DNA of 64,000 nucleotides from a virus. The translations under genes were made by a program, and so were the position numbers. Position 1 is the stretch's first letter. Each line of letters starts with the position of its first letter. The notes under the pieces are model-generated. The model saw nothing but the letters and a program-made list of their open reading frames with translations, was not told where the DNA came from and searched no databases. Shown here piece by piece: positions 35,025 through 44,506 of the stretch. The stretch is from positions 43,590 through 107,589 of the IMG/VR virus record IMGVR_UViG_3300009431_000980, one strand, 5' to 3'.

Positions 35025-35990
35025 TTAGTCACCATAATACTGATTCCCATACCAGAAGCCGGACTTACTATCAATCCGGACTATCTGTATCTTCGGAAAC
35101 TCCTTATCTGGACTAACCTCTAGGGTTGCGAATGCCTTCTGCCAGTTTGGAGTCCCAGTAATATAGTCGGCATATTCCTCCTGCATAGTTACGTGCCCAA
35201 CCTCATGCCATTCAATCGTACTATCCTCGGTAGTCTCATAATATGAACCGACGCGGTGAGTATGGCCGGAGAAGCCGCTCTTATGATAGAGGTAGGCATG
35301 GGCTTTAGCCGAATAAGCAGAGAACTTTGAGTAGGCCTGGCCACCATGTACAAACTTGAAACCTGCCAACTCAAATCCGTCCGGGTGGATAATCATACTG
35401 TTATAAACATCAGGGGAATGAAACTTGATCATATCCTCCCAGTTGGAGGGTATGGCGCCTAATAACTCAGGTACCCTTCGTCGGAGCCGCGCGAACAATC
35501 TCTTCTCATGATTCCCGATTACATAGTGAACACGGGCCCCATTAGCGGCTTGTAGCCATAGTTTCAACTCGTCTATGCCTTCCTCAAACTCCGTCATGAA
35601 GGCCTTAATGCGTCTCGGATCCTTATCGAATCTCGAGATGGACGCACAATCAAAGACATCTCCTATAAAGACGATATCAGTGCATTCAAGATCCGGAATT
35701 AGTAATCTCATACCACCCAAAACCTTACGATCTTGAAAAGGAATGTGGATATCAGGAACTATCAGGACGCGATAAGTACCATCCCTAACAGTGGCCTTCG
35801 TCCGGTAACGGTAAACACCTCGGAGGCTCTCCTCCGAAATAGTCTCCACATCCAGATTCTCCTCCACAAAGATGGCATTAAAAGCTCTTACAACCCGGGG
35901 CCATCCCCACTCCTTCTCCAGATGATCACTGATCCATTGAATATGCTCCTCACTATACTTGAAATTACTTCTACTCTTAGTATCAGTCAT
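35025..35990 (-). CDS. Calcineurin-like metallophosphoesterase
   Basis: 321 residues from the ATG at 35990, chosen because AGAGG sits just upstream and the upstream gene stops at 35992; an earlier in-frame ATG would overlap it. Motifs in order: PDIHIPF (D-x-H), FIGDVFD (G-D), YVIGNHEKR (G-N-H-E), a VHGG motif and SGHTHR (G-H-x-H), the complete two-metal site. The N-terminal ~65 residues look like a small helical DNA-binding part (EEHIQWISDHLEKEW). Substrate unknown; possibly nucleic acid. Confidence 0.8.
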   Translation of the reverse strand: MTDTKSRSNFKYSEEHIQWISDHLEKEWGWPRVVRAFNAIFVEENLDVETISEESLRGVYRYRTKATVRDGTYRVLIVPDIHIPFQDRKVLGGMRLLIPDLECTDIVFIGDVFDCASISRFDKDPRRIKAFMTEFEEGIDELKLWLQAANGARVHYVIGNHEKRLFARLRRRVPELLGAIPSNWEDMIKFHSPDVYNSMIIHPDGFELAGFKFVHGGQAYSKFSAYSAKAHAYLYHKSGFSGHTHRVGSYYETTEDSTIEWHEVGHVTMQEEYADYITGTPNWQKAFATLEVSPDKEFPKIQIVRIDSKSGFWYGNQYYGD

Positions 35991-35991
35991 T

Positions 35992-37446
35992 TTACCTCTT
36001 TTGGTTACTGTGCATATCTTGGGAAGACAGTGGAGTAATACCATCCAGGGAAATGGTGTCAACTAGAGCCACCCAACTAGGAGTGATACTCCCCTTCCAA
36101 TTAAACCCCTTTACCATAAAACGTCTGCCGGCCTTAGATACTTCTATTCTCTCTTTCCTGGGCATATCATAAATACGCTTTAGAGTCTTTACGGCATCAT
36201 CTATATCAGGAACTGCCCTACCCAGGTTAGTTACAGGTTCCTGTATAACTTCTATAGGTCGAATAAGCTGTAATACTTCCCCGCCCCAGGAGGGTGGGGC
36301 TGAATAATCAAGTGCGGTGGTAGGAACACCGGCGGAAAGGCTTTCAGCCAGGGTCAGGGCAAATCCTTCTGCAGATGACATATGCAGGCTCACATCAGCC
36401 ATATTGTATACCTTATTAAGTTCCTTATCATCTGGCCCTGTTCCAACCTTCACCTGTGGATTAACCATAACCCAATCATAAGCATCGTAGATACGAATAA
36501 GCTCATCCATATTCCACCCTACATCCTTGTAAGGCATATGTAGTAGGAGTCGAACTTTGTCCTTGTCTTCCAACCCCTCATCCTTAAATTGCCTTATCGT
36601 TCGAAATAGGAAGGGAATACTCTTCCGGGACATATTTCGGCCCACATAAAGTACTAGAAAATCATCATCTAAATTGGTTACGCGATCCCATATACCAGAT
36701 CCAGAGGAACGACCAATCTCTATAAAGCCAGGGGTATTTCCTGAACGGATGCGGGTTCTTTGTGTACTACTCAAAGGATGAAAACAATCCGTATCCACAC
36801 CATGTAAAATGGTTTTACAGGCTACTCCACCATCATCAACCATCTTATCGACTTCTTCCGCGGCCCAGTTACACATAGTAACTGGGTAATCCACATCAAG
36901 GTAAAGTTGCCTCCAATCAAGACGGTGACCATTCTTGATGGTGTAACGAGGTAATGGAGCACCATCAACGGCAGCATACATAACATGTTTGAAGGAGCCC
37001 CTAAAGATACACCCCTCAATACTGGCACACATCCATTGATCCCCTATGGATATAACGATCTCCGGTTGAAAAATAGATACTACCAGATCTATGCTCATCT
37101 GACCATATATATCACCAGACAAACGTTGGCCGTGGGGACAATATGGAAAGTCTTTACCCACCGCCTGCGGATAACCTGTCTCCTTATCAACCTGCAGATA
37201 AGAGACTTTCATATCTCTGTATACCTCACTGATGTAGTCCCCTCGTCCGCAACACTTCTTATGATCCTTGTAAGTGGTAAATGTTTGCCAGGGACGATGT
37301 AATAAATTCTCGCTCCTGTGGAACCAGGCTAACTGGGCTACCTCATGACCTGCTTTGTGCAAGGCCTGCATTATATCTGTGGCTACACGACTATACCCTG
37401 TACGTATGTTGGTAGAATCAGAAGATATTAAGACGCGCCTACTCAC
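35992..37446 (-). CDS. Glycosyltransferase family 4-like
   Basis: 484 residues of GT-B type. LLHGVDTDCFHP (hinge H-G-V-D), LVLYVGRNMSRKSIPFLFRT (nucleotide-sugar domain start) and SSAEGFALTLAESLSAGVPT (the E-x7-E donor motif) are present. Overlaps the next gene by 8 nt. It belongs to a cluster of four glycosyltransferases likely decorating virion proteins, DNA or host surface; the sugar is not predictable. Confidence 0.78.
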   Translation of the reverse strand: MSRRVLISSDSTNIRTGYSRVATDIMQALHKAGHEVAQLAWFHRSENLLHRPWQTFTTYKDHKKCCGRGDYISEVYRDMKVSYLQVDKETGYPQAVGKDFPYCPHGQRLSGDIYGQMSIDLVVSIFQPEIVISIGDQWMCASIEGCIFRGSFKHVMYAAVDGAPLPRYTIKNGHRLDWRQLYLDVDYPVTMCNWAAEEVDKMVDDGGVACKTILHGVDTDCFHPLSSTQRTRIRSGNTPGFIEIGRSSGSGIWDRVTNLDDDFLVLYVGRNMSRKSIPFLFRTIRQFKDEGLEDKDKVRLLLHMPYKDVGWNMDELIRIYDAYDWVMVNPQVKVGTGPDDKELNKVYNMADVSLHMSSAEGFALTLAESLSAGVPTTALDYSAPPSWGGEVLQLIRPIEVIQEPVTNLGRAVPDIDDAVKTLKRIYDMPRKERIEVSKAGRRFMVKGFNWKGSITPSWVALVDTISLDGITPLSSQDMHSNQKR

Positions 37447-37681
37447 TTAGTATTCTCTCCACAACATCAGGGTGATGAATGCGAATCGCATTACAGATGG
37501 CGAGGACATACTCACAATCACTACCCATAATAGGCACTACCCGCCGGAAGGATATCCAGGCAGGAAGTCTTGCCAAGTACTTTGGAGGAGGAGTACTCCT
37601 CTCGTAATAAATCAGTAAACGCTTTAATATATCCCTTGCTATATCCTTCTCCTTTGTTTCTTCAGATAAAAGAAAACTCAT
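37439..37681 (-). CDS. Small unknown protein
   Basis: 80 residues from the ATG at 37681, with AAGGAGG 9 nt upstream; a TTG two codons earlier is too close to that site. Helical, charged N-terminus (SEETKEKDIARDILKRLL). Overlaps both neighbours. Not recognised. Confidence 0.5.
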   Translation of the reverse strand: MSFLLSEETKEKDIARDILKRLLIYYERSTPPPKYLARLPAWISFRRVVPIMGSDCEYVLAICNAIRIHHPDVVERILSE

Positions 37682-39095
37682 CCACAAATTCCTCCTTACA
37701 TGATAGAGTTTTTGTTAAAGGAAGTAAATAGATACCATAAAGTTTGTTATCGGTCTGTGCAACCCAGGCCACATACCCCAGACCAGTAAATTCTAGTAGG
37801 GCACTCAAAACACCAACAGAAACGCAACGCCTGTAACATCCAGCGGCGGTAATCAGCATATCCATAAGGGTGTCGTCCTCATCACTAAGCTGAACACCCA
37901 AACCATACAAATCCTGATCAATCGGCGTGTCCCCGAGGTTCAAGTAGACCTTCTTACTATGGGCTATGGAAACATCTGACAAAAGGCTACTACCGAGGCC
38001 AAACCATTCCTCTGGGGTAATATATTGTGAACCTACCCACCCTTCTTTTACAACGGTTTTGTCCTCTGTAAGAATGATATCAGCCTCCCCTGGTAACCCT
38101 ATAATTACCTCTTGTACATTGGGGAGTTTATGGCAAATAGATTCTAAAGGCTCAAGACCGTGCTGTAAATGAAGAATCACACTACCCCGACACCTTAGAA
38201 TGACAGCCAGTTTATATATGGCATGGTGAAGTGATCCCCCAATGGCTATAATAACCCTATCCTTAACTGGTCCCTTTCTTTTCTCTACTAACGCCGCCTT
38301 ATTCACCTTCCTACGACGGCTGGGGATGTTAAGGCGTTTGAAAACGCCTTCAGACTTTATCTTACTCACAGAAGAGGAACGGAGAGGAGATGGGAGAGAA
38401 GAGGAAGGGGATTGGACAATTACTTTTGTCTGCCTGCTACCTGCCATAATAAGCAGTATAGCCAACGGATCGATAATTAGAGACAATATCAATGCAACAC
38501 CTCGAGCTACATTGTCCTTCGTTGTGCCCAGGAGGGCCGCAATGTGGCGGTAGGGGCCAATGGAAAGTTCTATCTCCAATTCCTCCTCAGCCAGGTTATC
38601 TCTTACAATATACAAGCTGTCAAGTTGTTTGTATATCTTTTCCTGCTCCGGGGCAATGTCCTGCCATATTTGCCACCGGCGGGTAACATAATTCTCAGGG
38701 GTTCTATCTACCAGGGTTTGTAGGTCAGTGTCCCGGGCTTCCAACATTTCAATCTGCCGCTCCAAGCGCTCTACCTTACCCTCGGTCCTGGTTTGAACAG
38801 CGCGCTCTTTATTATAGGCCTCTGAGAGAAAGCCAAAATGCCCGACCCCGGCTATACCCATGAGGACCAGCATAATAATTAGGAGTGGTATTTTAAGTTT
38901 AGTTCTACGACCAAGGATGAGCCAGCCGGCGATGGTTATCTTGCCGACCTCCAGGGCTATGACCATGGCAACAATGGAATTGATGGCCCCAGAGAATAGG
39001 GCAATAAGACCATTTACCGTAAACCATGCTGAGATGGTGGCTACACCAAGCGCTACTAATAGTACAACTGTAAAGGATTGGAATCTAAGATGCAT
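37662..39095 (-). CDS. Membrane coiled-coil protein
   Basis: 477 residues. Three N-terminal membrane helices (about 8-30, 33-60 including IALEVGKITIAGWL, 68-88), then a coiled coil (RTEGKVERLERQIEMLEARD, about 100-180), and a fourth hydrophobic helix (VALILSLIIDPLAILLIMAG, about 202-221). The arrangement is that of a known but poorly understood phage inner-membrane protein family. The C-terminal 250 residues form a separate soluble domain (VIIAIGGSLHHAIYKLAVIL). Function unknown. Confidence 0.6.
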   Translation of the reverse strand: MHLRFQSFTVVLLVALGVATISAWFTVNGLIALFSGAINSIVAMVIALEVGKITIAGWLILGRRTKLKIPLLIIMLVLMGIAGVGHFGFLSEAYNKERAVQTRTEGKVERLERQIEMLEARDTDLQTLVDRTPENYVTRRWQIWQDIAPEQEKIYKQLDSLYIVRDNLAEEELEIELSIGPYRHIAALLGTTKDNVARGVALILSLIIDPLAILLIMAGSRQTKVIVQSPSSSLPSPLRSSSVSKIKSEGVFKRLNIPSRRRKVNKAALVEKRKGPVKDRVIIAIGGSLHHAIYKLAVILRCRGSVILHLQHGLEPLESICHKLPNVQEVIIGLPGEADIILTEDKTVVKEGWVGSQYITPEEWFGLGSSLLSDVSIAHSKKVYLNLGDTPIDQDLYGLGVQLSDEDDTLMDMLITAAGCYRRCVSVGVLSALLEFTGLGYVAWVAQTDNKLYGIYLLPLTKTLSCKEEFVDEFSFI

Positions 39096-39378
39096 CTTCT
39101 GTTGTCAGTTCCTTCATATCATATACTTCCACCTGAATATAGTAGGTATTCCCCAGGTGGTCAGTCTGTTGAATGTCTTCCGTCTTAACTACGGGGGCCG
39201 GGTCATCCCAGAAGTCACAGATCATTGTCTTTACTTCACTCCCACAGTAAGGACATGGCTCGGACTCTGCCTCTCCACTATACCAACCATCAAAGTCCCT
39301 GTGGCCAAAGCAATGATGAGGATTATCCTCGACAAGATGGCCCTGGGTACAGAAGTAAGTAGTTGCGGGTTTACCCAT
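39085..39378 (-). CDS. Small zinc-ribbon protein
   Basis: 97 residues. FCTQGH and CPYCGSEVKTMICDF supply Cys/His ligands for a zinc ribbon (about 9-54). The start lies 1 nt after the GDP-mannose dehydratase stop. Role unknown. Confidence 0.55.
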   Translation of the reverse strand: MGKPATTYFCTQGHLVEDNPHHCFGHRDFDGWYSGEAESEPCPYCGSEVKTMICDFWDDPAPVVKTEDIQQTDHLGNTYYIQVEVYDMKELTTEDAS

Positions 39379-39379
39379 C

Positions 39380-40369
39380 CTATGACTCCTTTACCGTCTT
39401 TCTAACCTCCGTCAACTGTTTTATGTCATTTTCCACCATTCCAGACACTAGCTCCTTGAAGGAGACGGTTGGCTCCCAGCCTAGTAGGAGCCTGGCTCGT
39501 GCGGCATCACCACACAGAACATTAACCTCGGCTGGTCTCATAAAGCGCGGGTCCTGCTTGACATACGGCTCCCAATCAGTTATGCCAACACACCTAAACG
39601 CCTCAGATAGGAAGTCCCTGATGGAGTGGTTTTCGCCTGTCGCTATGACAAAGTCCATCGGCTTCTCCTGTTGCAACATCATCCACGCCGCCATCATATA
39701 GTCCCGAGCATGCCCCCAGTCCCTCTTGGCGTCCAGATTACCAAGAGTAATGTAACTGTCTAGGCCAAGTGCTATTCTGGCCACTCCGTGTGTGATCTTA
39801 CGGGTGACAAACTCCAGACTCCGACGTGGTCCTTCGTGATTAAACAGTATTCCCGAGCAGTTGAACATATCATAACTCTCACGATAGTTAACCGTAATCC
39901 AGTGGGCGTAGAGTTTGGCTACACCATAGGGTGAGCGGGGGTAGAAGGGGGTATTCTCATTGGCTGGGTTCTCTACCATCCTGCCAAACATCTCTGAGGA
40001 GCTGGCCTGATAGAACTTCACCGGCTCTCCATACTCACGTACTGCCTCCAGGACCCGGAGGGCCCCAAGACCCGTGACATCACCTGTGTACTCGGGGGAG
40101 TTCCAGCTCTCCTTGACAAATGATTGGCTAGCCAATTGGAAAACTTCATCGGGTTCGGACTCCCGCACGGCGCGGTAGATGGAGTTTTGATCCGCCAGGT
40201 CGCCGGTCAGCCAGTTGATCTTATCTTCTATGTGGGCCACATTGTCCCGCCTCTTGCGGGACGCCCTGCGCTCCAGGCCGAAGACCTCGTACCTCTTCTC
40301 CAGTAGGATCTCAGCAAGATAACTGCCGTCCTGTCCCGTGATTCCCGTTATTAACGCTCTCTTCTTCAT
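39380..40369 (-). CDS. gmd: GDP-mannose 4,6-dehydratase
   Basis: 329 residues of the extended short-chain dehydrogenase family. ALITGITGQDGSYLAEILLE (G-x-x-G-x-x-G NAD(P) site, residues 4-23), QASSSEMFG (catalytic S/T), PRSPYGVAKLYAHW (Y-x3-K) and RDWGHARDYMMAAWMMLQQ are diagnostic. It converts GDP-D-mannose to GDP-4-keto-6-deoxymannose, precursor of GDP-rhamnose, fucose or related sugars. Stop and next ATG overlap. It feeds the adjacent glycosyltransferases. Confidence 0.92.
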   Translation of the reverse strand: MKKRALITGITGQDGSYLAEILLEKRYEVFGLERRASRKRRDNVAHIEDKINWLTGDLADQNSIYRAVRESEPDEVFQLASQSFVKESWNSPEYTGDVTGLGALRVLEAVREYGEPVKFYQASSSEMFGRMVENPANENTPFYPRSPYGVAKLYAHWITVNYRESYDMFNCSGILFNHEGPRRSLEFVTRKITHGVARIALGLDSYITLGNLDAKRDWGHARDYMMAAWMMLQQEKPMDFVIATGENHSIRDFLSEAFRCVGITDWEPYVKQDPRFMRPAEVNVLCGDAARARLLLGWEPTVSFKELVSGMVENDIKQLTEVRKTVKES

Positions 40370-41427
40370 TATCTCAAGTCCTCCATAAAGGTTTTGAGCT
40401 CCTCAAACTCCTGATCATAGTCGACCACTTTCCCAAAGCGATCATAGGCCCTCTGACACAGGGCCAGGTGTTCTTCTGGGTTGGTATTATAGTACTCAAG
40501 CTGGCTGGCCACCTCCTGCTCCGTGTACCTATCAAGGTCGATGCAGGTCTCCTGATCGGTAAGCAGCTGCTCGGCCAGCTTGCCTCTGTAATGATGCATA
40601 CGAGTAATAACAGGACGGCCAACGGCGTAGGCCTCGTGGATGTTATAACCAAACCCGTCCCCGCCTGGCTTGACATGCCAGATGAAGTCACTCTCCCGCA
40701 TCCGATCGGCAATCTCGGCCGTCTTGCAAATATTGCCCTCAGGCATTCCAGCGCCATAGGAGCGAAAAGTCCAATCTGGAAGCATGGCTGCGAAGCGGTT
40801 GCGAATATCCATCTCCTGCATGTAGTGAATGAAGCTCGATACAGTCGCTACGCCCTGTGGCGGCTCATAGTGGAACGTATCCAGCTCAAACTCCTGGTGA
40901 TAGAAGATTGCGTGCTTGGTAGTAGGGAAGGGAGAGGCGGATGACATGATATTCCGTACATCGGGATCGAAGGTCCAGGAATTGCTTATCTGGAAGATAT
41001 GCTTGGCCCTGGGCTGGTATAGCCTGATGAGTTCATTGAATGGCCTAATGTGGGCCGGTATTGAGGAGATGATGATATCAAACTCAGTTTCCTTGAACGC
41101 CTCCAGGGTGATGCCCCTATTCAGCTTATCCTTGGTAACATCCATGACATAGTAGATTCCATCACCCGAGGTTGTGTAGGACGCATTAACCCAGGCAGAC
41201 TTGTCCAAGGGTTGTCCGTGTACGTCTTTGTGGATAATGCTGTTATCCATACCTAGGTACTGCCGGGCCACATTGATGTGGGGATATACATGCCAGTACC
41301 CTTCGGTATACCACTCCATACCAATGGGCCTGAATACTTCTGCACCGAGTCGCTTCTCGAAGAGGAGCTGAAGGGAATAGAAAAGGTCAGCATGATGGAG
41401 ATCTACTAGTACTCTATTAGTTGCCAT
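40369..41427 (-). CDS. Glycosyltransferase (GT-B like)
   Basis: 352 residues. The C-terminal half has WHVKPGGDGFGYNIHEAYAV followed by GRPVI, the donor-binding G-F-G-x-N-x-H-E-A motif of GT-B enzymes. The N-terminal half (TNRVLVDLHHADLFYSLQLL) is a Rossmann-like acceptor domain. It follows gmd by overlap, so it may use a GDP-6-deoxy sugar. Confidence 0.65.
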   Translation of the reverse strand: MATNRVLVDLHHADLFYSLQLLFEKRLGAEVFRPIGMEWYTEGYWHVYPHINVARQYLGMDNSIIHKDVHGQPLDKSAWVNASYTTSGDGIYYVMDVTKDKLNRGITLEAFKETEFDIIISSIPAHIRPFNELIRLYQPRAKHIFQISNSWTFDPDVRNIMSSASPFPTTKHAIFYHQEFELDTFHYEPPQGVATVSSFIHYMQEMDIRNRFAAMLPDWTFRSYGAGMPEGNICKTAEIADRMRESDFIWHVKPGGDGFGYNIHEAYAVGRPVITRMHHYRGKLAEQLLTDQETCIDLDRYTEQEVASQLEYYNTNPEEHLALCQRAYDRFGKVVDYDQEFEELKTFMEDLR

Positions 41428-42007
41428 AGTATTTCAGGTTCATATCCACTGGTTTCTCAAACTTGGCCGGTAATGTCAAATCTAAATGCTTGAACAGCTG
41501 ACTTGTGGCGCTGTGGGGGTGAAGAACTAGCGACTCATATAATACCACGTGCCAAGCCACAGACTCGTGTTTGATCGCCTCTAAGGAACTGAGTACACTT
41601 CTGTGTATCCTTTCCAAAGCCTCATCAACTGACGCCGCCATACCCCTCCGGACCTGTGACTTCGCAGTTACCAGCCAATCTCTAAGGATAACCACAACCC
41701 ACACCTCAAACCCACGCCTCCTAAGGGCCTTTATCATTAGCCTTAAATCAGGCCACTCCTCACGCCCCCCATGGGGGAGGCTTCTCCGCCACACAAGCAG
41801 ATCCACACCATCAATATCAATACTGATACCCTCTTCCCCAACATCCTTAAGACTACCAGGGACCATAGAGAAATAAGAATCGAGCCTCTGATAATGCCCA
41901 CCGTCTCCTAAACAACCACACGCGATGAACAGCCTGGTTAGGAAGCGTGTACCGCTCGACTCAGGGCCCACAACTAAGAAGGCACGTTTTACTGCTTCTT
42001 GGTCCAT
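41417..42007 (-). CDS. Sulfotransferase-like P-loop protein
   Basis: 196 residues. LVVGPESSGTRFLTRLF (about 11-27) is the 5'-phosphosulfate-binding loop seen in sulfotransferases; VVILRDWLVTAKSQVRRG (about 105-122) corresponds to the R-x7-S 3'-phosphate-binding motif. In the glycan cassette it may sulfate a sugar. Overlaps both neighbours. Confidence 0.65.
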   Translation of the reverse strand: MDQEAVKRAFLVVGPESSGTRFLTRLFIACGCLGDGGHYQRLDSYFSMVPGSLKDVGEEGISIDIDGVDLLVWRRSLPHGGREEWPDLRLMIKALRRRGFEVWVVVILRDWLVTAKSQVRRGMAASVDEALERIHRSVLSSLEAIKHESVAWHVVLYESLVLHPHSATSQLFKHLDLTLPAKFEKPVDMNLKYYGN

Positions 42008-42684
42008 AGTGTCTGTTGATAGTCCAGAATCACCTCCCAGCCCCGATCCTTGAGATACTCCCGGGCCAGGCGGGGTTTACCGCCCCCGGGGAAGTTGTTG
42101 TCATCAATTAGGATTACACTCCTGTCGTGTAGCTTATCCCGGGCGGCAGTAAGTTCTCTTAGGCAGTGCTCCTGACAGGGTATGATTAAATCCCCGTGAC
42201 GCTCAACTATCTCCTCCTCCTCTAAACCATCCAGGGCCATTATAGCCTCAGTACTGTGGCGCCCACCATAGATATCAAGAAGTTCGAAGTAGGGATAGTC
42301 ATAGCTATCCAGATACAGGAGATCTATCGGCCCTCCAAAGTTCATCAGGAAGGCTACTGAGTCCTGGAGATAGAAACTAACCTGCTGATCCCCGACAATC
42401 CGCCGGGCTGTGTCCAGATGGGTCCTGTCGTTGTCTACACTATGTAGCTGGCCGCCGTGATGCCTAATTACCTCAGCAAAGAGCTGGGCGGAGCAACCGG
42501 CTCCCCAGTCATCCACCAGCCGCTGGCAGCCTGTCTCTACTATCGTCTCGCCCCCGCGCTGGTAGAAGAGGTTCAGGGCGGCCTTCATGGTAGGGAAGCG
42601 GTGATCCAGCTTATCGGCGTAGGCTCTGGTGAACCAGTCCTTGCGTACATACAGGAAGTCTGAGATATTGTTACTGCTGTTCAT
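41989..42684 (-). CDS. SAM-dependent methyltransferase-like
   Basis: 231 residues. TIVETGCQRLVDDWGAGCSA (motif I), LHSVDNDRTHL (acidic motif II), LLYLDSYDYPYF and SVILIDDNNF correspond to class I methyltransferase strands. May methylate a sugar in the same cassette. Confidence 0.6.
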   Translation of the reverse strand: MNSSNNISDFLYVRKDWFTRAYADKLDHRFPTMKAALNLFYQRGGETIVETGCQRLVDDWGAGCSAQLFAEVIRHHGGQLHSVDNDRTHLDTARRIVGDQQVSFYLQDSVAFLMNFGGPIDLLYLDSYDYPYFELLDIYGGRHSTEAIMALDGLEEEEIVERHGDLIIPCQEHCLRELTAARDKLHDRSVILIDDNNFPGGGKPRLAREYLKDRGWEVILDYQQTLWTKKQ

Positions 42685-42862
42685 TATTGTCCTCCGACAG
42701 TACCTCCTCCACGGCCTTCTCCAGGGGATGCTTCATCTGATCATCCAAATAGCAGCCCAGGTGGAGTCGGGGAGTAACCAGGTAGTCATACTCGGTGTGG
42801 TAGGTGGACTTGCCACACATATCACAAATCCATCCTACAGGCTCTTTAGAAACAGCTTCCAC
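42671..42862 (-). CDS. Small zinc-binding protein, GTG start
   Basis: 63 residues from a GTG. WICDMCGKST and a later HLGCYLDD provide zinc ligands. Overlaps both flanking genes (28 and 14 nt). Not recognised. Confidence 0.5.
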   Translation of the reverse strand: MEAVSKEPVGWICDMCGKSTYHTEYDYLVTPRLHLGCYLDDQMKHPLEKAVEEVLSEDNNEQQ

Positions 42863-43860
42863 TCTTCCTTGATCCTCCTCTTGTTAAATATCTCTATGGC
42901 TGATTTCCGGCCCTCCTCACCAATCTGGCGGGCCAGGTTGTGGTCCTGGAGTAGGTCAATACACCACTGCCGCAGTTGTTTGTGGTCATCTGAGCAGTAT
43001 CCATTAACTCCGCTCCTGATAAAGTCGGGGACCTCATAAAGGTTGTGATCAGGGAAGTGGGAAGCATTGCCATACTGGGGCCCGATAGCAACCACTGGAA
43101 TAGCTGTCATCCAAGCTTCCACGAAGTTCAGGGTATAGCTTGCGGGTGTTGTACCTGCAGCAAAATAGACCCTGTTGCCCTGCAGGGCTTCCTTCATCTC
43201 TTCAAAGGAGAGCTTGCCGCCGGAGAAGTCAACCTCCTCATTCCCGGGCCCATATAGAGTTCGGGGGAGGTCTCTGGTGACAGACTCAAAGAGGGTGAAG
43301 TTGCAGGCCTGGTCCCTCTGCTTCATACTCTGGGCGAAGGTTATCACCTGCTGCTTCTCACCTACGTAGCCGCCGAACTCATCCTGGTCCTTGTAGAAAC
43401 GGATGAGGGCATCCTCACCTATGTAGCCAGGTATGGTACGCTCCCGGGGGGAGTAGCGGACAATTCTCAACCCCTGGCGGCGGTAGGGGAGAAGCCTCTG
43501 CTCCACAGAGCTAACGGATTGACCAATGGTCCTCCAAACCACTGGCTTGTGGCCCATGGCCTCCCAGTTCTTGGCAACCCAATCTGGTATGTGCATGACA
43601 ATGACCACATCAAAGCGGTCGACAAACTCCCGGGTGAGGAGCTCCTTGTTGTCAACCCCCGGTCGGCCCAGGGCGTGCCAGGCCTCCACATCCTCGGGGT
43701 CGTAGGTGGGATCAGGAATATCGGGCCGGAGATGATTATCCCCTCTGTTTCTAGGCTCTACATATGCCCCCGGGGAGAAGACATTGTGGCCCAGTTCATG
43801 AAATAATCTCACCTCATCGAATTCGAGGATCTCGTGGCATGAGAGGTAAAGAAGCTTCAT
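42835..43860 (-). CDS. Glycosyltransferase-like protein
   Basis: 341 residues from the ATG at 43860 (AGGAG 4-8 nt upstream; the longer frame has no such site). MKLLYLSCHEILEFDEVRLF starts a Rossmann domain. LNFVEAWMTAIPVVAIGPQ and RSGVNGYCSDDHKQLRQW match the C-terminal donor-binding half of GT-B enzymes. First gene of the higher-GC glycan block. Confidence 0.62.
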   Translation of the reverse strand: MKLLYLSCHEILEFDEVRLFHELGHNVFSPGAYVEPRNRGDNHLRPDIPDPTYDPEDVEAWHALGRPGVDNKELLTREFVDRFDVVIVMHIPDWVAKNWEAMGHKPVVWRTIGQSVSSVEQRLLPYRRQGLRIVRYSPRERTIPGYIGEDALIRFYKDQDEFGGYVGEKQQVITFAQSMKQRDQACNFTLFESVTRDLPRTLYGPGNEEVDFSGGKLSFEEMKEALQGNRVYFAAGTTPASYTLNFVEAWMTAIPVVAIGPQYGNASHFPDHNLYEVPDFIRSGVNGYCSDDHKQLRQWCIDLLQDHNLARQIGEEGRKSAIEIFNKRRIKEEWKLFLKSL

Positions 43861-43862
43861 TC

Positions 43863-44123
43863 CTACTCCTCTATACCCAGGGCGTCTGCTGTTGACCATC
43901 CAAGTTTGGACACTCTGTGCTCTGTCAGGTCTTTTTCATACTCTATCAGATCAGGTGTAAAAGTCACCGTCAATTTAGGTTGCCCGCGCTGTCGCTCTTC
44001 GTATGGGGAAAACAAACTAGAATTGTGCTCCTTATATTCTACTGAAACAGTTACTATCCCCTCTACCTCAACTCCGTCTATAAAGAGCCTTTTACCGTCT
44101 TCTATTATGTCTACCTTAGACAT
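43863..44123 (-). CDS. Small unknown protein
   Basis: 86 residues from the ATG overlapping the previous stop (TAATG). N-terminal beta hairpin (VDIIEDGKRLFIDGVEVEG) and acidic tail. Not recognised. Confidence 0.5.
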   Translation of the reverse strand: MSKVDIIEDGKRLFIDGVEVEGIVTVSVEYKEHNSSLFSPYEERQRGQPKLTVTFTPDLIEYEKDLTEHRVSKLGWSTADALGIEE

Positions 44124-44506
44124 TAGAGCCACCCCTCTCCGGTCCAGATACGTTCCTTTTCATAGATCATCTGCTTCTCATACTCATGCCTCCTTGCACG
44201 TATCCAAGCTTCATCTACGGGTTGGAAGCAAAGGATAGAGCGCTTGATACGAAGTGGGTCATGATAGATATACTCTGATACTATTTGCCTTTCCGGATCG
44301 CCTACACCAATCAAATACCATTTTTGCCACTCACGGTCGAAGATTAATTGAAAGATAATCTCCTCCTCTTCCTTAAGAGCGCTCATTTCTGTATCGGTGC
44401 ACTCATACACGGTAGGGAAATAGGTATCCATCTCGTAGAATGATTTAGCTAAGACCATAATGGGTTTGGGAAGGCTATCAATGCGCTTAATCTGCTTCAC
44501 TGTCAT
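44123..44506 (-). CDS. Unknown protein
   Basis: 127 residues, charged, alpha/beta (IIFQLIFDREWQKWYLIGVG). Overlaps the ClpP-like gene by 20 nt and is coupled to the next gene. No recognised domain. Confidence 0.5.
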   Translation of the reverse strand: MTVKQIKRIDSLPKPIMVLAKSFYEMDTYFPTVYECTDTEMSALKEEEEIIFQLIFDREWQKWYLIGVGDPERQIVSEYIYHDPLRIKRSILCFQPVDEAWIRARRHEYEKQMIYEKERIWTGEGWL

